A program made the translations under genes and the position numbers. Shown in pieces: positions 24,979-33,530 of a DNA stretch of 35,307 bases. Source of the DNA: Bryobacterales bacterium (lineage in GTDB: Bacteria; Acidobacteriota; Terriglobia; Bryobacterales; Bryobacteraceae); assembly GCA_020851655.1 (NCBI GenBank), contig JADZCI010000189.1, forward strand, positions 1-35,307, read 5' to 3'. The notes under the pieces were generated by a model. The model was not told the DNA's origin. It saw only the letters and a program-made list of their open reading frames with translations, and made no database searches. Each line of letters opens with the position of its first letter. Position 1 is the first letter of the stretch.

Positions 24979-26194
24979 GGCCGGCCGCGCGCGCGAACTC
25001 GCGCTCCGGCAGAAACCGGTAAACCAACACCGCCGACAGCGGGTGCAGCAGTCCCGCCAAAAGAAACAGGGGCGTGTATGAGAACTGCATCACCGCATAG
25101 CCCGTGGCAAGGTTGGCGATCATTCCACCAATCGCGCCGCCCGCGCCCGTGAAGCCCGAAGCGGTGCCGAGTTCCGAATCGCGAAACAGGTCAGTCGGCA
25201 GGGTCTGCAAGTTGGCGACCCACAAGGCATGGCCGAACGTCAGGAAGCACGTTGCGCCAATAGCCATCCAAGGTTCCGGGACCAGGGGAGCGAGCATCGC
25301 GCCGGGAAGGAAGGCCGCCCCGCAGGCCATTGCGAATTTCCGCGCCCTACCCGTAGACCAGCCGCGGTCCATGAGCCAGCCCGAAAGCCACCCGCCGAAG
25401 ACATAGCCGGCGCCGCCGAAAGCAAACGGCACCCAGGCGTACTTGCCCACCATAGCCAGGTCAAAGCCGCGTTCCTTGCGCAGGTATTCCGGCAGCCAGA
25501 AGATGACGAAGTAAATCACCGGGTCGGTGAAGAAGCGAGCCAGCGTGAGGCCATAGCAGCCAGGCTGCTTGAAGATGGCCCACCAACTGGAGCGGGGCGC
25601 AGGCGCCGCCTTTGAGTCCGGCGCCGGCTGGGCCGGCGTGTAATAGATCAGCATCCACGCCGCAAGCCAGATGAACCCCATCCCGCCGGTCACGATGAAG
25701 GCAAACCGCCAGCCATACCGTAACGCCAGGATCGACACCAAGGGTTGCGCCACCGCGGAACCGAGCGAGGTGCCGGCGTTGAAGATCCCCATGCCCAAGC
25801 CCCGCCGGGCAGGCGCGAACCACTCCTTGACCGCTTTGGCGGCGGCGGGCCACGCGGCGGGTTCGGCCAAGCCCAGGCCAATCCGGCAAGCGGCGAGCGA
25901 CCACTTTCCGAGGGCGAAGCCGTGAGCCATTTGAGCCAGAGACCAGGCGGCCATGAACACGCCAAAACCGCGCTTGGCGCCCAGACGGTCCACCAGGTAT
26001 CCGGAAACGGCGTACATGACCGCGTAGGCGGCAAGGAATAGCGTTACGATTTGCCCGTAATCGGATTCCTTCAGCGCAAACTCGCGCCGCACCTCAACCG
26101 ACACGACGGAAAACGCCAGCCGGTCGGCGTAGTTGAGCAAGGTGGAGGCGCACAGCAGAGCCGCAATCCACCACAGGCGGGAGCGAGGAGTCAT
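24962..26194 (-). CDS. Major facilitator transporter, anion:cation symporter (hexuronate/sugar acid) type
   Basis: This 410-residue protein has twelve predicted helices and the MFS loop motif DRLGAKRGFG after helix 2. LLNYADRLAFSVV in helix 1 and RIGLGLAEPAAWPAAAKAVKEWFAPARRGLGMGIFNAG around helices 4-5 are the hallmarks of the ACS family (ExuT/GudP/tartrate-type). Uptake of a sugar acid or related organic anion with protons or sodium is inferred from that family. I chose the ATG at 26194 because it overlaps the stop of the upstream membrane protein as ATGA and helix 1 begins soon after; the longer frame to 26335 adds an arginine-rich stretch that does not fit. It may be translated from the same message as the GT-C-like gene. 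Confidence 0.88.
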   Translation of the reverse strand: MTPRSRLWWIAALLCASTLLNYADRLAFSVVSVEVRREFALKESDYGQIVTLFLAAYAVMYAVSGYLVDRLGAKRGFGVFMAAWSLAQMAHGFALGKWSLAACRIGLGLAEPAAWPAAAKAVKEWFAPARRGLGMGIFNAGTSLGSAVAQPLVSILALRYGWRFAFIVTGGMGFIWLAAWMLIYYTPAQPAPDSKAAPAPRSSWWAIFKQPGCYGLTLARFFTDPVIYFVIFWLPEYLRKERGFDLAMVGKYAWVPFAFGGAGYVFGGWLSGWLMDRGWSTGRARKFAMACGAAFLPGAMLAPLVPEPWMAIGATCFLTFGHALWVANLQTLPTDLFRDSELGTASGFTGAGGAIGGMIANLATGYAVMQFSYTPLFLLAGLLHPLSAVLVYRFLPEREFARAAGLIRNP

Positions 26195-27915
26195 TTGGCG
26201 AACCCGAAGGACACAACGGCGACGCCAAAGGTACGCGGATCTCCGTTGGAGGAATGGTACGGGGGATTGACCCTCAGTTCGACATTGATCTCCTCGGGCA
26301 AACCCGGTGGAACGGCCCAGCGCAGCGTCAACCAACCGTTGCGCTCATACCATTGCGCGCCCAGCGCATGCCCGTTGAGTACCGGTTCAACCGACACACG
26401 GCCCTGGTCCTTGATTTGTAGTTCGGAGAGATTGGAGGTGAGCACAAACTCGCGGGCGCCGGGCGGGTATCGCAGACGCGCCTTGCCCACGGGACCCATC
26501 CAGCGGAAATCGGCCTCAGGCAGGAACCAGCCATCGGTAAGCTGCCAGAGCGGCGCATTTCGCCCGGCACGAATGAAACTCTGGTCCGGCGTGCCGGGTT
26601 CGCGCACCAGGAACTTCAGTTGCTTTGTGGAGCGGTCCCAACTGGCGACGGCGAGACGCTCCTTGTCCAGCATGGACCGCACTTCCGGATCCTCGACCCA
26701 CACGAGGTGGAGACCGGTAACGGGAAGGAACCACCGGAAGGCCGCCTTGGCGCCCCACACGTTCATGGCCAGGGGCGAACCGTCGAGGATGTAATCCCGA
26801 AACGCGGGATGGAGCCGGACGAATTGCCCGACGGCTTCGACGTAAGTCCGGTTCTGCGGCGCGACAGTCAGAGCGTAGCGGCGCTCGCGCCGCAAAACCC
26901 AATAGTTGCCGAGCAACCAGACACAGAGCAGGCACGCCGCACCCACTGCCGCAATTCGCCGTAACGGAAACAGAAATGCAATCGCAACAGCAAGACCGGT
27001 GAGCGGAAGGTACAGATACACGCTGAACAGCCTGCCCGGCAAGAACAGCAGTGGACCGAGAAAGAGCAGGAGCGTCAGCAAGCCGAAGCGCACCCGGCGG
27101 TCTTTCACCAGCCAAGCCAACGGAACCAGGACGAATCCGGCATAGGGGATGAGCAAGACCTTGGACACGTAGAACGTGACGCACTTGCCGATATCCCAGG
27201 GCATAAACCGCAGCGTGTAGTCATCGTCCCGCACCCGGTTGGCGGCAAACGCCTGAACCGAAAACATCGCCGCAATCGCGAAGAAAGGCAGGACGCGCTT
27301 CCAGCGCTTTTCACCCAGCAGGTACTCGTACGCCAGCAGCACCGCGGGCAGCATGACCGCGAGTTCCTTCGATTTGTAAGCCAGCACGAAAGGGATCAAC
27401 GCCGCAATCCAGCGGCCCCGCAGGTACAACAGGAGGCTGGCCAGGACGAACAACGCGCAGAGCGAATCGAACAGGTACATCGGTTTCCAGAAGGCGTCAA
27501 ACGCCGCCATGTGGAACAGGAAGACGATGCACCCGGCGACGGCGCCGAACAGGGGCGCGCCCAAACTTCGAATGATGCGCCACAACAGCACGAGGTTCAC
27601 CAGGTGGACGGCCTGGATAAGGGCCACATACCAGCGGAAATCCAGCCCCACGCTCGAACCTAAGATCCTGTAGACCGCGTGTCCGGCGGGACGGAAGTTC
27701 GATTCGAACTGCTTTGGAGTGATCAGCCCTTTGACGAAAACCCCGGGCGAGGCATGACGTGTCCACGCCAGGTTATCCAGGTCGTCATCGCTGAAATAGC
27801 CCTCGTATGCCCCGCGATTGACCACCAGAAACAGAAGGCACGCCGCCAGCCAGAGCGCGGCGCCTTGCCAGAGTCTTAGAGGCGTCTCCGTGGGAAATCG
27901 TGACCAGTCAGACAT
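26191..27915 (-). CDS. Multi-spanning membrane protein resembling GT-C glycosyltransferases
   Basis: This 574-residue protein has about ten to eleven hydrophobic helices in residues 15-350 and a soluble C-terminal domain of about 220 residues. After helix 1 comes the acidic loop YFSDDDLDNLAW, the position where GT-C enzymes (families such as 39 and 83) keep catalytic aspartates facing the periplasm. These enzymes transfer sugars from polyprenyl-phosphate donors to proteins or lipids. A glycosyltransferase role is inferred from topology and this loop only. The ATG at 27915 is preferred over a GTG at 27954, whose extension is arginine-rich. It overlaps the downstream MFS gene by four bases and is divergent from the Fsr-like transporter. 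Confidence 0.68.
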   Translation of the reverse strand: MSDWSRFPTETPLRLWQGAALWLAACLLFLVVNRGAYEGYFSDDDLDNLAWTRHASPGVFVKGLITPKQFESNFRPAGHAVYRILGSSVGLDFRWYVALIQAVHLVNLVLLWRIIRSLGAPLFGAVAGCIVFLFHMAAFDAFWKPMYLFDSLCALFVLASLLLYLRGRWIAALIPFVLAYKSKELAVMLPAVLLAYEYLLGEKRWKRVLPFFAIAAMFSVQAFAANRVRDDDYTLRFMPWDIGKCVTFYVSKVLLIPYAGFVLVPLAWLVKDRRVRFGLLTLLLFLGPLLFLPGRLFSVYLYLPLTGLAVAIAFLFPLRRIAAVGAACLLCVWLLGNYWVLRRERRYALTVAPQNRTYVEAVGQFVRLHPAFRDYILDGSPLAMNVWGAKAAFRWFLPVTGLHLVWVEDPEVRSMLDKERLAVASWDRSTKQLKFLVREPGTPDQSFIRAGRNAPLWQLTDGWFLPEADFRWMGPVGKARLRYPPGAREFVLTSNLSELQIKDQGRVSVEPVLNGHALGAQWYERNGWLTLRWAVPPGLPEEINVELRVNPPYHSSNGDPRTFGVAVVSFGFAK

Positions 27916-27982
27916 TGTTCTCGCGCCGCGGCCGCGCCGGGCGTAATGCTTCACCGTAGCAAAGGCGCGCCCGCTGCCGCGT

Positions 27983-27988
27983 TATACT
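27983..27988 (+). promoter_or_regulatory. Possible -10 element for the Fsr-like transporter-queC-queE unit
   Basis: TATACT (5 of 6 bases of the consensus) lies 23 bases before the ATG at 28012, giving a leader of about 16 bases. I see no convincing -35 at the right spacing. It sits in the 96-base divergent gap between the GT-C-like gene and this unit. Confidence 0.33.
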
Positions 27989-28011
27989 GAGGCATCCCCC
28001 ACCCATAGCCG

Positions 28012-29202
28012 ATGTCCACTGGGCCCAGCGTGTTTCCCGGCGCCGTCACCGCTCCTGGCGAGCATCGCAAGACCGGGCTGCAAGCACTCTCGCTCCTCTG
28101 CATCGCGCACTTTTGCATCGACCTGTACTCCAGCGGCCTTTCTTCGTTTCAGCCCCTGCTCGTCGACAAGTTGGGCCTCACGCTGACCGAGGCCGGCCTG
28201 CTCGGCGGACTCCTGACATTGTCCTCCTCCGTGGCGCAACCGCTCTACGGAATCCTGTCAGACCGTTTCCGTTCCCGGCTGTTTACGGCCCTGGCGCCGG
28301 CGGTCGCTGGAGTCTTCATTACAGCGCTGGGGGTCGCGCCAACTTACTCCTGGGCTCTCGCCCTGGTTGTTCTCGGCGGCGTGGGTATCGCCTCGTTCCA
28401 CCCGCAAGGCTCGGCGTGGGCGACGGCATCGGTGCGGGATTCGCACGGACGCTGGATGGCGGTCTTTATCAGCGCCGGCACTTTCGGATGGGCTCTCGGT
28501 CCTTCTCTTCTGACCGCGGTCATCAGCCGGTTCGGTTTTGAAAACGTCTTATGGACCTCGATTCCGGGACTCGCCACAACGCTGTTCCTGCTCTTTATGC
28601 TGCCTCCGTATGAGCGCGGCGAAGCCCGCAAGTTCGACTTAGCCCCTCTGAAGGCGGTCTGGAAGCCACTCTTCCTGTTGTACATGGCCGTATTCGTCCG
28701 GTCGGTCGTGCAGCAGACGTACACGCAGTTTCTGCCGCTCTATCTCAACCGCGAACGGGGCTTCTCGCTTTCCGAGGCGGCGCATTCGCTCACGGCGTAC
28801 CTGGTTGCCGGGGCGATTGGCGGGTTTGTCGGCGGCAACCTTTCGGACCGCTTCGGCGCGCGCAAAGTAATACTCTGGTCGTTCGCCGGTTCGGTGCCGT
28901 TTCTGGCGCTCTTTTATGCGGCCACGGGCTGGCTGTCACAGGCGGGATTGGTTGCCGGAGGCCTCATTCTTTTATTTACTATTCCAGTGAATGTTGTTGT
29001 CGCACAGAGACTTGTCCCATCACAAGCTGGAACGATTTCCGCGCTGATGATGGGTTTTTCCTGGGGTATGGCAGGGCTGATCTTCATCCCGCTGACCGGG
29101 TGGATATCCGACCAGTTCAGCCTGCGCATCGCGATGTCCAGCTTGCTCATCTTTCCGGTATTGGGCATTTTCTTCACGCGTCTTTTACCGGAGGACATGT
29201 AG
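28012..29202 (+). CDS. MFS transporter of the fosmidomycin-resistance (Fsr) type
   Basis: This 396-residue protein has twelve predicted helices. The Fsr family marks are HFCIDLYSSGLSSFQPLLVDKLGL in helix 1 and GGVGIASFHPQGSAWA in helix 4, equivalent to the F-H-P-x-G/A-S block of Fsr. The MFS loop motif after helix 2 is DRFRSRLF. Fsr proteins export small drugs, but many homologues have other unknown substrates. The stop codon TAG is immediately followed by the queC ATG with no gap, so the transporter and queC-queE are one transcription unit, which raises the question of a substrate linked to deazapurines. The family is confident; the substrate is not. Confidence 0.85.
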   Translation: MSTGPSVFPGAVTAPGEHRKTGLQALSLLCIAHFCIDLYSSGLSSFQPLLVDKLGLTLTEAGLLGGLLTLSSSVAQPLYGILSDRFRSRLFTALAPAVAGVFITALGVAPTYSWALALVVLGGVGIASFHPQGSAWATASVRDSHGRWMAVFISAGTFGWALGPSLLTAVISRFGFENVLWTSIPGLATTLFLLFMLPPYERGEARKFDLAPLKAVWKPLFLLYMAVFVRSVVQQTYTQFLPLYLNRERGFSLSEAAHSLTAYLVAGAIGGFVGGNLSDRFGARKVILWSFAGSVPFLALFYAATGWLSQAGLVAGGLILLFTIPVNVVVAQRLVPSQAGTISALMMGFSWGMAGLIFIPLTGWISDQFSLRIAMSSLLIFPVLGIFFTRLLPEDM

Positions 29203-29886
29203 ATGCCGAATGCGGTTTGCCTCCTGAGCGGCGGTCTGGACTCGACAACCACGCTGGCGGTCGCGCGCAGACAGGGCTATGACTGCTACGCGCTTTCGTT
29301 CGACTACGGGCAGCGGCACGCGGTTGAACTGAAGGCGGCGCAGCGCGTCGCCGCGGCGATGGGCGCCGCCGAACACAAGATTGCACGCATTGACCTGCGC
29401 CTGTTTGGCGGCTCGGCGCTCACCTCGGCGATTGACGTGCCGAAACGGCGCGCCCCGGAGCAGATGGCAGCCGGGATTCCGGTGACCTACGTGCCGGCGC
29501 GCAACACCATCTTTCTGTCGTTTGCGCTGGCGTACGCCGAAGTCGCCCAGTCCAGCGACATCTTTCTGGGTGTCAACGCGGTCGATTATTCGGGTTACCC
29601 GGACTGCCGCCCCGAGTTCATCGAAGCCTTTGAGCATCTCGCCAATGTGGCGACCAAAGCGGCAGTGGAAGGGAGCCGGATCAAGATCCACACCCCGCTG
29701 ATCCACTTGTCGAAAGCGGAAATCATCCGGCTGGCGAACGAGTTGAGCGTCGATTTCTCCCTCACGCATAGCTGTTACGATCCGGACCCCGAGGGACGCC
29801 CCTGCGGCGCGTGCGACAGTTGCCTGATCCGGCTGACGGGATTTCGAGTAGCGGGAATCACCGATCCCCTGCCCTACCGCAAATGA
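29203..29886 (+). CDS. queC: 7-cyano-7-deazaguanine (preQ0) synthase QueC
   Basis: This 227-residue enzyme turns 7-carboxy-7-deazaguanine into preQ0 using ATP and ammonia, on the way to the tRNA base queuosine. The PP-loop SGGLDS is at residues 9-14. FDYGQRH and [10 protein letters not shown] are further family blocks. The C-terminal zinc site is C191, C201, C204 and C207 in [22 protein letters not shown] lies eight bases before the ATG, inside the end of the upstream transporter gene. It overlaps queE by four bases (ATGA). QueD, QueF and Tgt are not in the window. Confidence 0.96.
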   Translation: MPNAVCLLSGGLDSTTTLAVARRQGYDCYALSFDYGQRHAVELKAAQRVAAAMGAAEHKIARIDLRLFGGSALTSAIDVPKRRAPEQMAAGIPVTYVPARNTIFLSFALAYAEVAQSSDIFLGVNAVDYSGYPDCRPEFIEAFEHLANVATKAAVEGSRIKIHTPLIHLSKAEIIRLANELSVDFSLTHSCYDPDPEGRPCGACDSCLIRLTGFRVAGITDPLPYRK

Positions 29887-30551
29887 AGATCAACGAGGTC
29901 TTTGCTTCGGTGCAGGGCGAAGGCGCGTTGGTGGGAGTTCCTTCGCTGTTCATCCGCACGACGGGCTGCAACCTGCGATGCGTCTGGTGCGATACGCCTT
30001 ACACCTCCTGGACGCCGCAAGGTGAAGGATGGACGATCGAGCAATTGGCCGCGTGGGTTGGCGGCTTCCCTCAAATCCGGCACGTGGTCATTACGGGCGG
30101 CGAACCAATGATCCAACCGGCCATCGAGGAATTGACGCGCGCGGTCAGGCGGCTGGGCCGCCACATCACGATCGAAACCGCGGGAACGGTGTTTGCCAGC
30201 CTGGAGTGCGACCTCATGAGCATTAGCCCGAAGCTCGCCAACTCGACGCCGCCTGGCAACGCGCGGCATGAACGGCTGCGCTACCAACCGGACGTTCTGC
30301 GGCAACTGATTTCAGCCTATGAGTATCAGCTCAAGTTTGTGGTTCAATCCCTCGACGACATGGATGAGATTCACCGGATCGTTGAAGACCTGGCTGCCGA
30401 CCGGTCCAAGGTGCAACTCATGGCGGAAGGCACGTCAGCCGGGGAGATCCGCCGGCGCGCCGCCTGGCTGATCGACGTTTGCAAGATGGAGGGCTTCCGC
30501 TACAGCCCCCGGCTCCAGATCGACATTTGGGGACACCGTCCGGGTGTGTAG
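29883..30551 (+). CDS. queE: 7-carboxy-7-deazaguanine synthase QueE (radical SAM)
   Basis: This 222-residue radical SAM enzyme converts 6-carboxytetrahydropterin to 7-carboxy-7-deazaguanine, the step before QueC. It opens with [12 protein letters not shown], typical of QueE. It has the cluster motif C29-x3-C33-x2-C36 ([12 protein letters not shown]) and the SAM-binding T71-G-G-E-P75. I chose ATG 29883 because it overlaps the queC stop (ATGA) and gives the family N-terminus; an upstream in-frame ATG at 29811 would only add residues read from queC. It ends 8 bases before the end of the convergent fabG gene. Confidence 0.95.
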   Translation: MKINEVFASVQGEGALVGVPSLFIRTTGCNLRCVWCDTPYTSWTPQGEGWTIEQLAAWVGGFPQIRHVVITGGEPMIQPAIEELTRAVRRLGRHITIETAGTVFASLECDLMSISPKLANSTPPGNARHERLRYQPDVLRQLISAYEYQLKFVVQSLDDMDEIHRIVEDLAADRSKVQLMAEGTSAGEIRRRAAWLIDVCKMEGFRYSPRLQIDIWGHRPGV

Positions 30552-30559
30552 CCGCCAGG

Positions 30560-31294
30560 CTACATGTACATTCCACCGTTGATTTTCAGCACGTGCCCTG
30601 TGATATAACCGGCCTCCTCGCTGGCCAGAAATTTGACTGCCGCGGCAACGTCACCGGGCGTTCCGAACCGCTTCATCGGAATGCCGGCCAGCATGCGCTG
30701 CTTGACGTCATCGGAAAGTTTGGCGGTCATGTCTGTGTCGATGAAACCCGGTGTGATGGCATTGACGGTGATGTTGCGGCTGGCCACTTCCTGCGCCAGG
30801 GCTTTGGTCAAGCCAATCAGTCCCGCCTTGGAAGCGGCGTAGTTTGTCTGTCCGGGGTTGCCGGTTTCGCCGACGACCGAGGCGATATTGATGATCCGTC
30901 CCCAGCGTTCCTTGAGCATGGCTGGCAGGACCTGCTGGGCCGCCTGAAAGGCGCCGGTCAAATTGATCCGCAAGACAAGGTCCCAATCTTCAGGTTTCAT
31001 GCGCATGGAAAGGCCATCGCGCGTGATGCCGGCGTTGTTGACCAGGATGTCGACACGGCGCATGGTCTTGTAAATCGTTTCGAACGCTTCCTTGATGGAC
31101 TCGTGCCTGGACAGATCGAGATTGACGGTGCGGGCCGCGCCGCTGCAAGACCGGATCGCTTCGGCCACTTCCTTGTTCTTTTCGATTGCCGGAGAGGCGA
31201 GGACGATGTCGTAGCCCGCCTTGCACAGCGCCAGCGCCGTTGCGTAGCCAATTCCGCGGCTTCCGCCCGTCACAACGGCGACGCGATTAGACAT
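30560..31294 (-). CDS. fabG: 3-oxoacyl-[acyl-carrier-protein] reductase FabG
   Basis: This 244-residue short-chain dehydrogenase reduces 3-oxoacyl-ACP with NADPH in fatty acid elongation. The cofactor motif GGSRGIG is at 10-16 and NNAG at 86-89. The catalytic set is N111, S139, Y152 and K156 (YAASK). The C-terminal GYITGHVLKINGGMYM is close to canonical FabG. An excellent ribosome binding site AGGAGGAG lies six bases before the ATG at 31294. FabG-like reductases also serve other 3-ketoacyl substrates, and no acpP or fabF gene adjoins it here, so the assignment to core fatty acid synthesis is likely but not certain. Confidence 0.9.
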   Translation of the reverse strand: MSNRVAVVTGGSRGIGYATALALCKAGYDIVLASPAIEKNKEVAEAIRSCSGAARTVNLDLSRHESIKEAFETIYKTMRRVDILVNNAGITRDGLSMRMKPEDWDLVLRINLTGAFQAAQQVLPAMLKERWGRIINIASVVGETGNPGQTNYAASKAGLIGLTKALAQEVASRNITVNAITPGFIDTDMTAKLSDDVKQRMLAGIPMKRFGTPGDVAAAVKFLASEEAGYITGHVLKINGGMYM

Positions 31295-31547
31295 AATGAA
31301 CTCCTCCTATAATTCTTACCTACTCCGAGGTTCGGACCTCGGGACTTGGTTTGCCTCGACCAGCGACCACGGAGCCGCCAGAGCGGAGCGAGGCGGCAGC
31401 GGCGGTGATGTGGTTCATACGGTGCCCTCAGGCGGCGGTTTAAAAGATGTAAGAGTCAGCACCGGATCTCGCAGACTGTCGCGTCCAAGGCCTCGCACCT
31501 GCTCGGATCCCTGAATGGGAGTCCCCACACGAGCTAGCGGGTCCACG
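31295..31547. other. fabG leader and ankyrin-gene tail region with hairpins
   Basis: I see no gene in these 253 bases. A tight hairpin, CCGAGGT at 31325-31331 with ACCTCGG at 31336-31342 and a TCGG tetraloop, lies about 30 bases upstream of fabG and would be in its leader if transcription begins further up. GCCGCC at 31374-31379 and GGCGGC at 31392-31397 form a second stem. An imperfect stem at 31505-31524 lies just past the ankyrin gene stop without a T-run. Confidence 0.4.
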
Positions 31548-33461
31548 TTACGCGGTCCCTCCCGGGGCAATGTCCTTCGCCTGGGCCTCGTAGTCTAACA
31601 GAACCTTGAGCACATGATCGTGTTTCATTTTCCCGGCCCAGGCCTTTGGCGTCGCCCACAGTTCGGCGCCCGCTTCTACCGGATCGGCGCCGCGCTCAAG
31701 GAGGAGTTTCGCCAACTCGGCCTGGCCCCAACGGCACGCCCAACCAAGCGGCGTGCTTTCGAGTAATCCATCGCGAAGATCAGTTCGCGCGCCGGCGTCT
31801 AATAGGGCGATTGCGAAGGCGAGCCGTTGCTCCCCGGTTACATGTGGGCGCGCACCGGCCACGCTGTGAAGAATGGTGAGGTTGAAGCCGTCACCCGAGC
31901 GTCCAAGGATATTCGGGTCGCAGCGCTCGAGAATGAGCTTCAGGCATTCGAACTGGGCGCCCCCGTCGCTCCACATACGGATCGGCTGTTCCATGATGTG
32001 GAACCACCATGGGTCATCCCTGGGGCGATCAATCTGCTCCAGCGCGATGCGTACAATCTCGGCATCGCCGCCGCAGGCGCCACCCCACAACAATTGCTCG
32101 GGAAGTGTGTCGCCGCCGACGCCTTCGTTCCCGTACTTTGCTTCGCCCGCCAGCATCTTTCGGGCGAGCTCGGTTTGACGAAAAAGGCCCGCGGTGGTGG
32201 CTTCCGGAACCCCGCCATAACGCTGCAACAGTTCGACCATTTTCCAGTCGCGCTTGTCATAGGCCTGGAAGACGGGGTCGCCGCTGGCGTAAACTTTGCC
32301 GTTCGGGTCCGCTCCGTGTGCCAGCAGAATCTCCGCCATTTCATATTTGCCAAACTGCGCGCAATGATAGAGCGGCATGCCCCAGGTAAAAACGATACCG
32401 TCGGCGTCCACGTCTTCCATTCGGGTACGTTCGTTTGAGTCAAAGCCAAGGTCGAGTAGAGATTGAAGAATTTCCGTGCGATTGCAGCTCGCGGCGATGC
32501 GAAGCATACCACCGGCGCCCTCAATCGGGTTGATCAGCGAGCCCTGCGCGTGCCGCGCCCGAAGCCAGTTCGCATCTCCCATCGCCACAGCAGCCCACGG
32601 CGTGATTTCGGCGCCCGCCCGCACGAGGCGGTTAGCGACATCAGCAAATTCCGCGCTTTTGCTCGCGTCGGATGAGTGCGCGGCACTATCGAGCGGTGTC
32701 TGCTCGGTCCAGTTGCGCCCCTTGGCGTTCACGTCCGCGCCACGCTGGATAAGTGAATCCACCATCTTGACGTTCAGCCTGGCGGCGGCGATATGTAATG
32801 GCGTCCACCCATGGCCCAGAAGCCTCGCCTGGACGAGTGAAGGATCTGACTCTAGCATGCTGATGGCTCTGTCATTATCCCCGGAGGCAATCGCGCGACA
32901 TAGCTGCTCAGGATCAGGGGCTTCGCCGCCGCCGTCTGCTGTGCGCCGCCGCCGCTCGGCCTCATCGATAATCGCGACAATCTCGTCGTATCCACGATCC
33001 GCTGCAATCACCAGTGGCGTCGTTGCATCCCGGTGGGGGTACACGCCATTTCTCGCGTTGGCTCCGTGCTCCATCAGCGTGCGCACCATGACGCTATCGC
33101 GCCGCAGGACTGCGTATCGCAGGGCGGAGCTATTCACCAGTTCGGGCCGCTGCTTCAGCATCGCGCGAAGCTTAGCGATCTCGCCTGTTCGAGCGGCTTC
33201 CTCGAACCGCTTAACCGTGACACCGCCCACGAAGGCTTTCAATTTGGGCCAACTGCCGAAACCGTACGCACGGGCGAGCACGAGTTGCGCGTCGTGCAAT
33301 GCAAACGTGGACGCGTCGGCGTCGCTGTAGTGAGTATCGACCTCCACGACGGTAGCGGCATTTCCCAAGATGAATGCGTCAAGCAGTTCCTTCGCCTCAT
33401 GCTCGAGTTGATCGAGATCCGCATGCTCGCGAAATTCGCGGGTGGGCAGACTGTAGTTCAC
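31548..33461 (-). CDS. Ankyrin-repeat protein
   Basis: This 637-residue protein has an N-terminal block (LDQLEHEAKELLDAF, then DAQLVLARAYGFGSWPKLKAFV) found in many acidobacterial ankyrin proteins. Multiple ankyrin repeats follow: GHGWTPLHIAAARLNVKMVD with LIQRGADVNAKG, GMPLYHCAQFGKYEMAEILLAHGADPNGK, and STPLGWACRWGQAELAKLLLERGADP near the end. Such repeats bind protein partners; none is identifiable. There is no signal peptide. The best start is GTG at 33461 because AAAGGA sits six bases upstream and the protein then opens MNYSLPTREF; an ATG at 33500 is possible. It is divergent from the ubiD gene with 69 bases between. Confidence 0.85.
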   Translation of the reverse strand: MNYSLPTREFREHADLDQLEHEAKELLDAFILGNAATVVEVDTHYSDADASTFALHDAQLVLARAYGFGSWPKLKAFVGGVTVKRFEEAARTGEIAKLRAMLKQRPELVNSSALRYAVLRRDSVMVRTLMEHGANARNGVYPHRDATTPLVIAADRGYDEIVAIIDEAERRRRTADGGGEAPDPEQLCRAIASGDNDRAISMLESDPSLVQARLLGHGWTPLHIAAARLNVKMVDSLIQRGADVNAKGRNWTEQTPLDSAAHSSDASKSAEFADVANRLVRAGAEITPWAAVAMGDANWLRARHAQGSLINPIEGAGGMLRIAASCNRTEILQSLLDLGFDSNERTRMEDVDADGIVFTWGMPLYHCAQFGKYEMAEILLAHGADPNGKVYASGDPVFQAYDKRDWKMVELLQRYGGVPEATTAGLFRQTELARKMLAGEAKYGNEGVGGDTLPEQLLWGGACGGDAEIVRIALEQIDRPRDDPWWFHIMEQPIRMWSDGGAQFECLKLILERCDPNILGRSGDGFNLTILHSVAGARPHVTGEQRLAFAIALLDAGARTDLRDGLLESTPLGWACRWGQAELAKLLLERGADPVEAGAELWATPKAWAGKMKHDHVLKVLLDYEAQAKDIAPGGTA

Positions 33462-33530
33462 ATGAAATCCTTTGAACTTTCTCCCCCGAACCTCAATCAT
33501 AGTAAAAGGGGTCCCGGCCCACACCACAAA

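Noticed and set aside
31321..31345. T-arm-like GGTTCGGACC as part of a tRNA gene
   Set aside because: The stem pairs as a 7-bp hairpin with a tetraloop, the T-loop adenine is missing and no acceptor or anticodon arm can be built around it.
33033..33530. N-terminal extension of the UbiD frame
   Set aside because: It is antisense to the ankyrin gene; family similarity begins at 33531.
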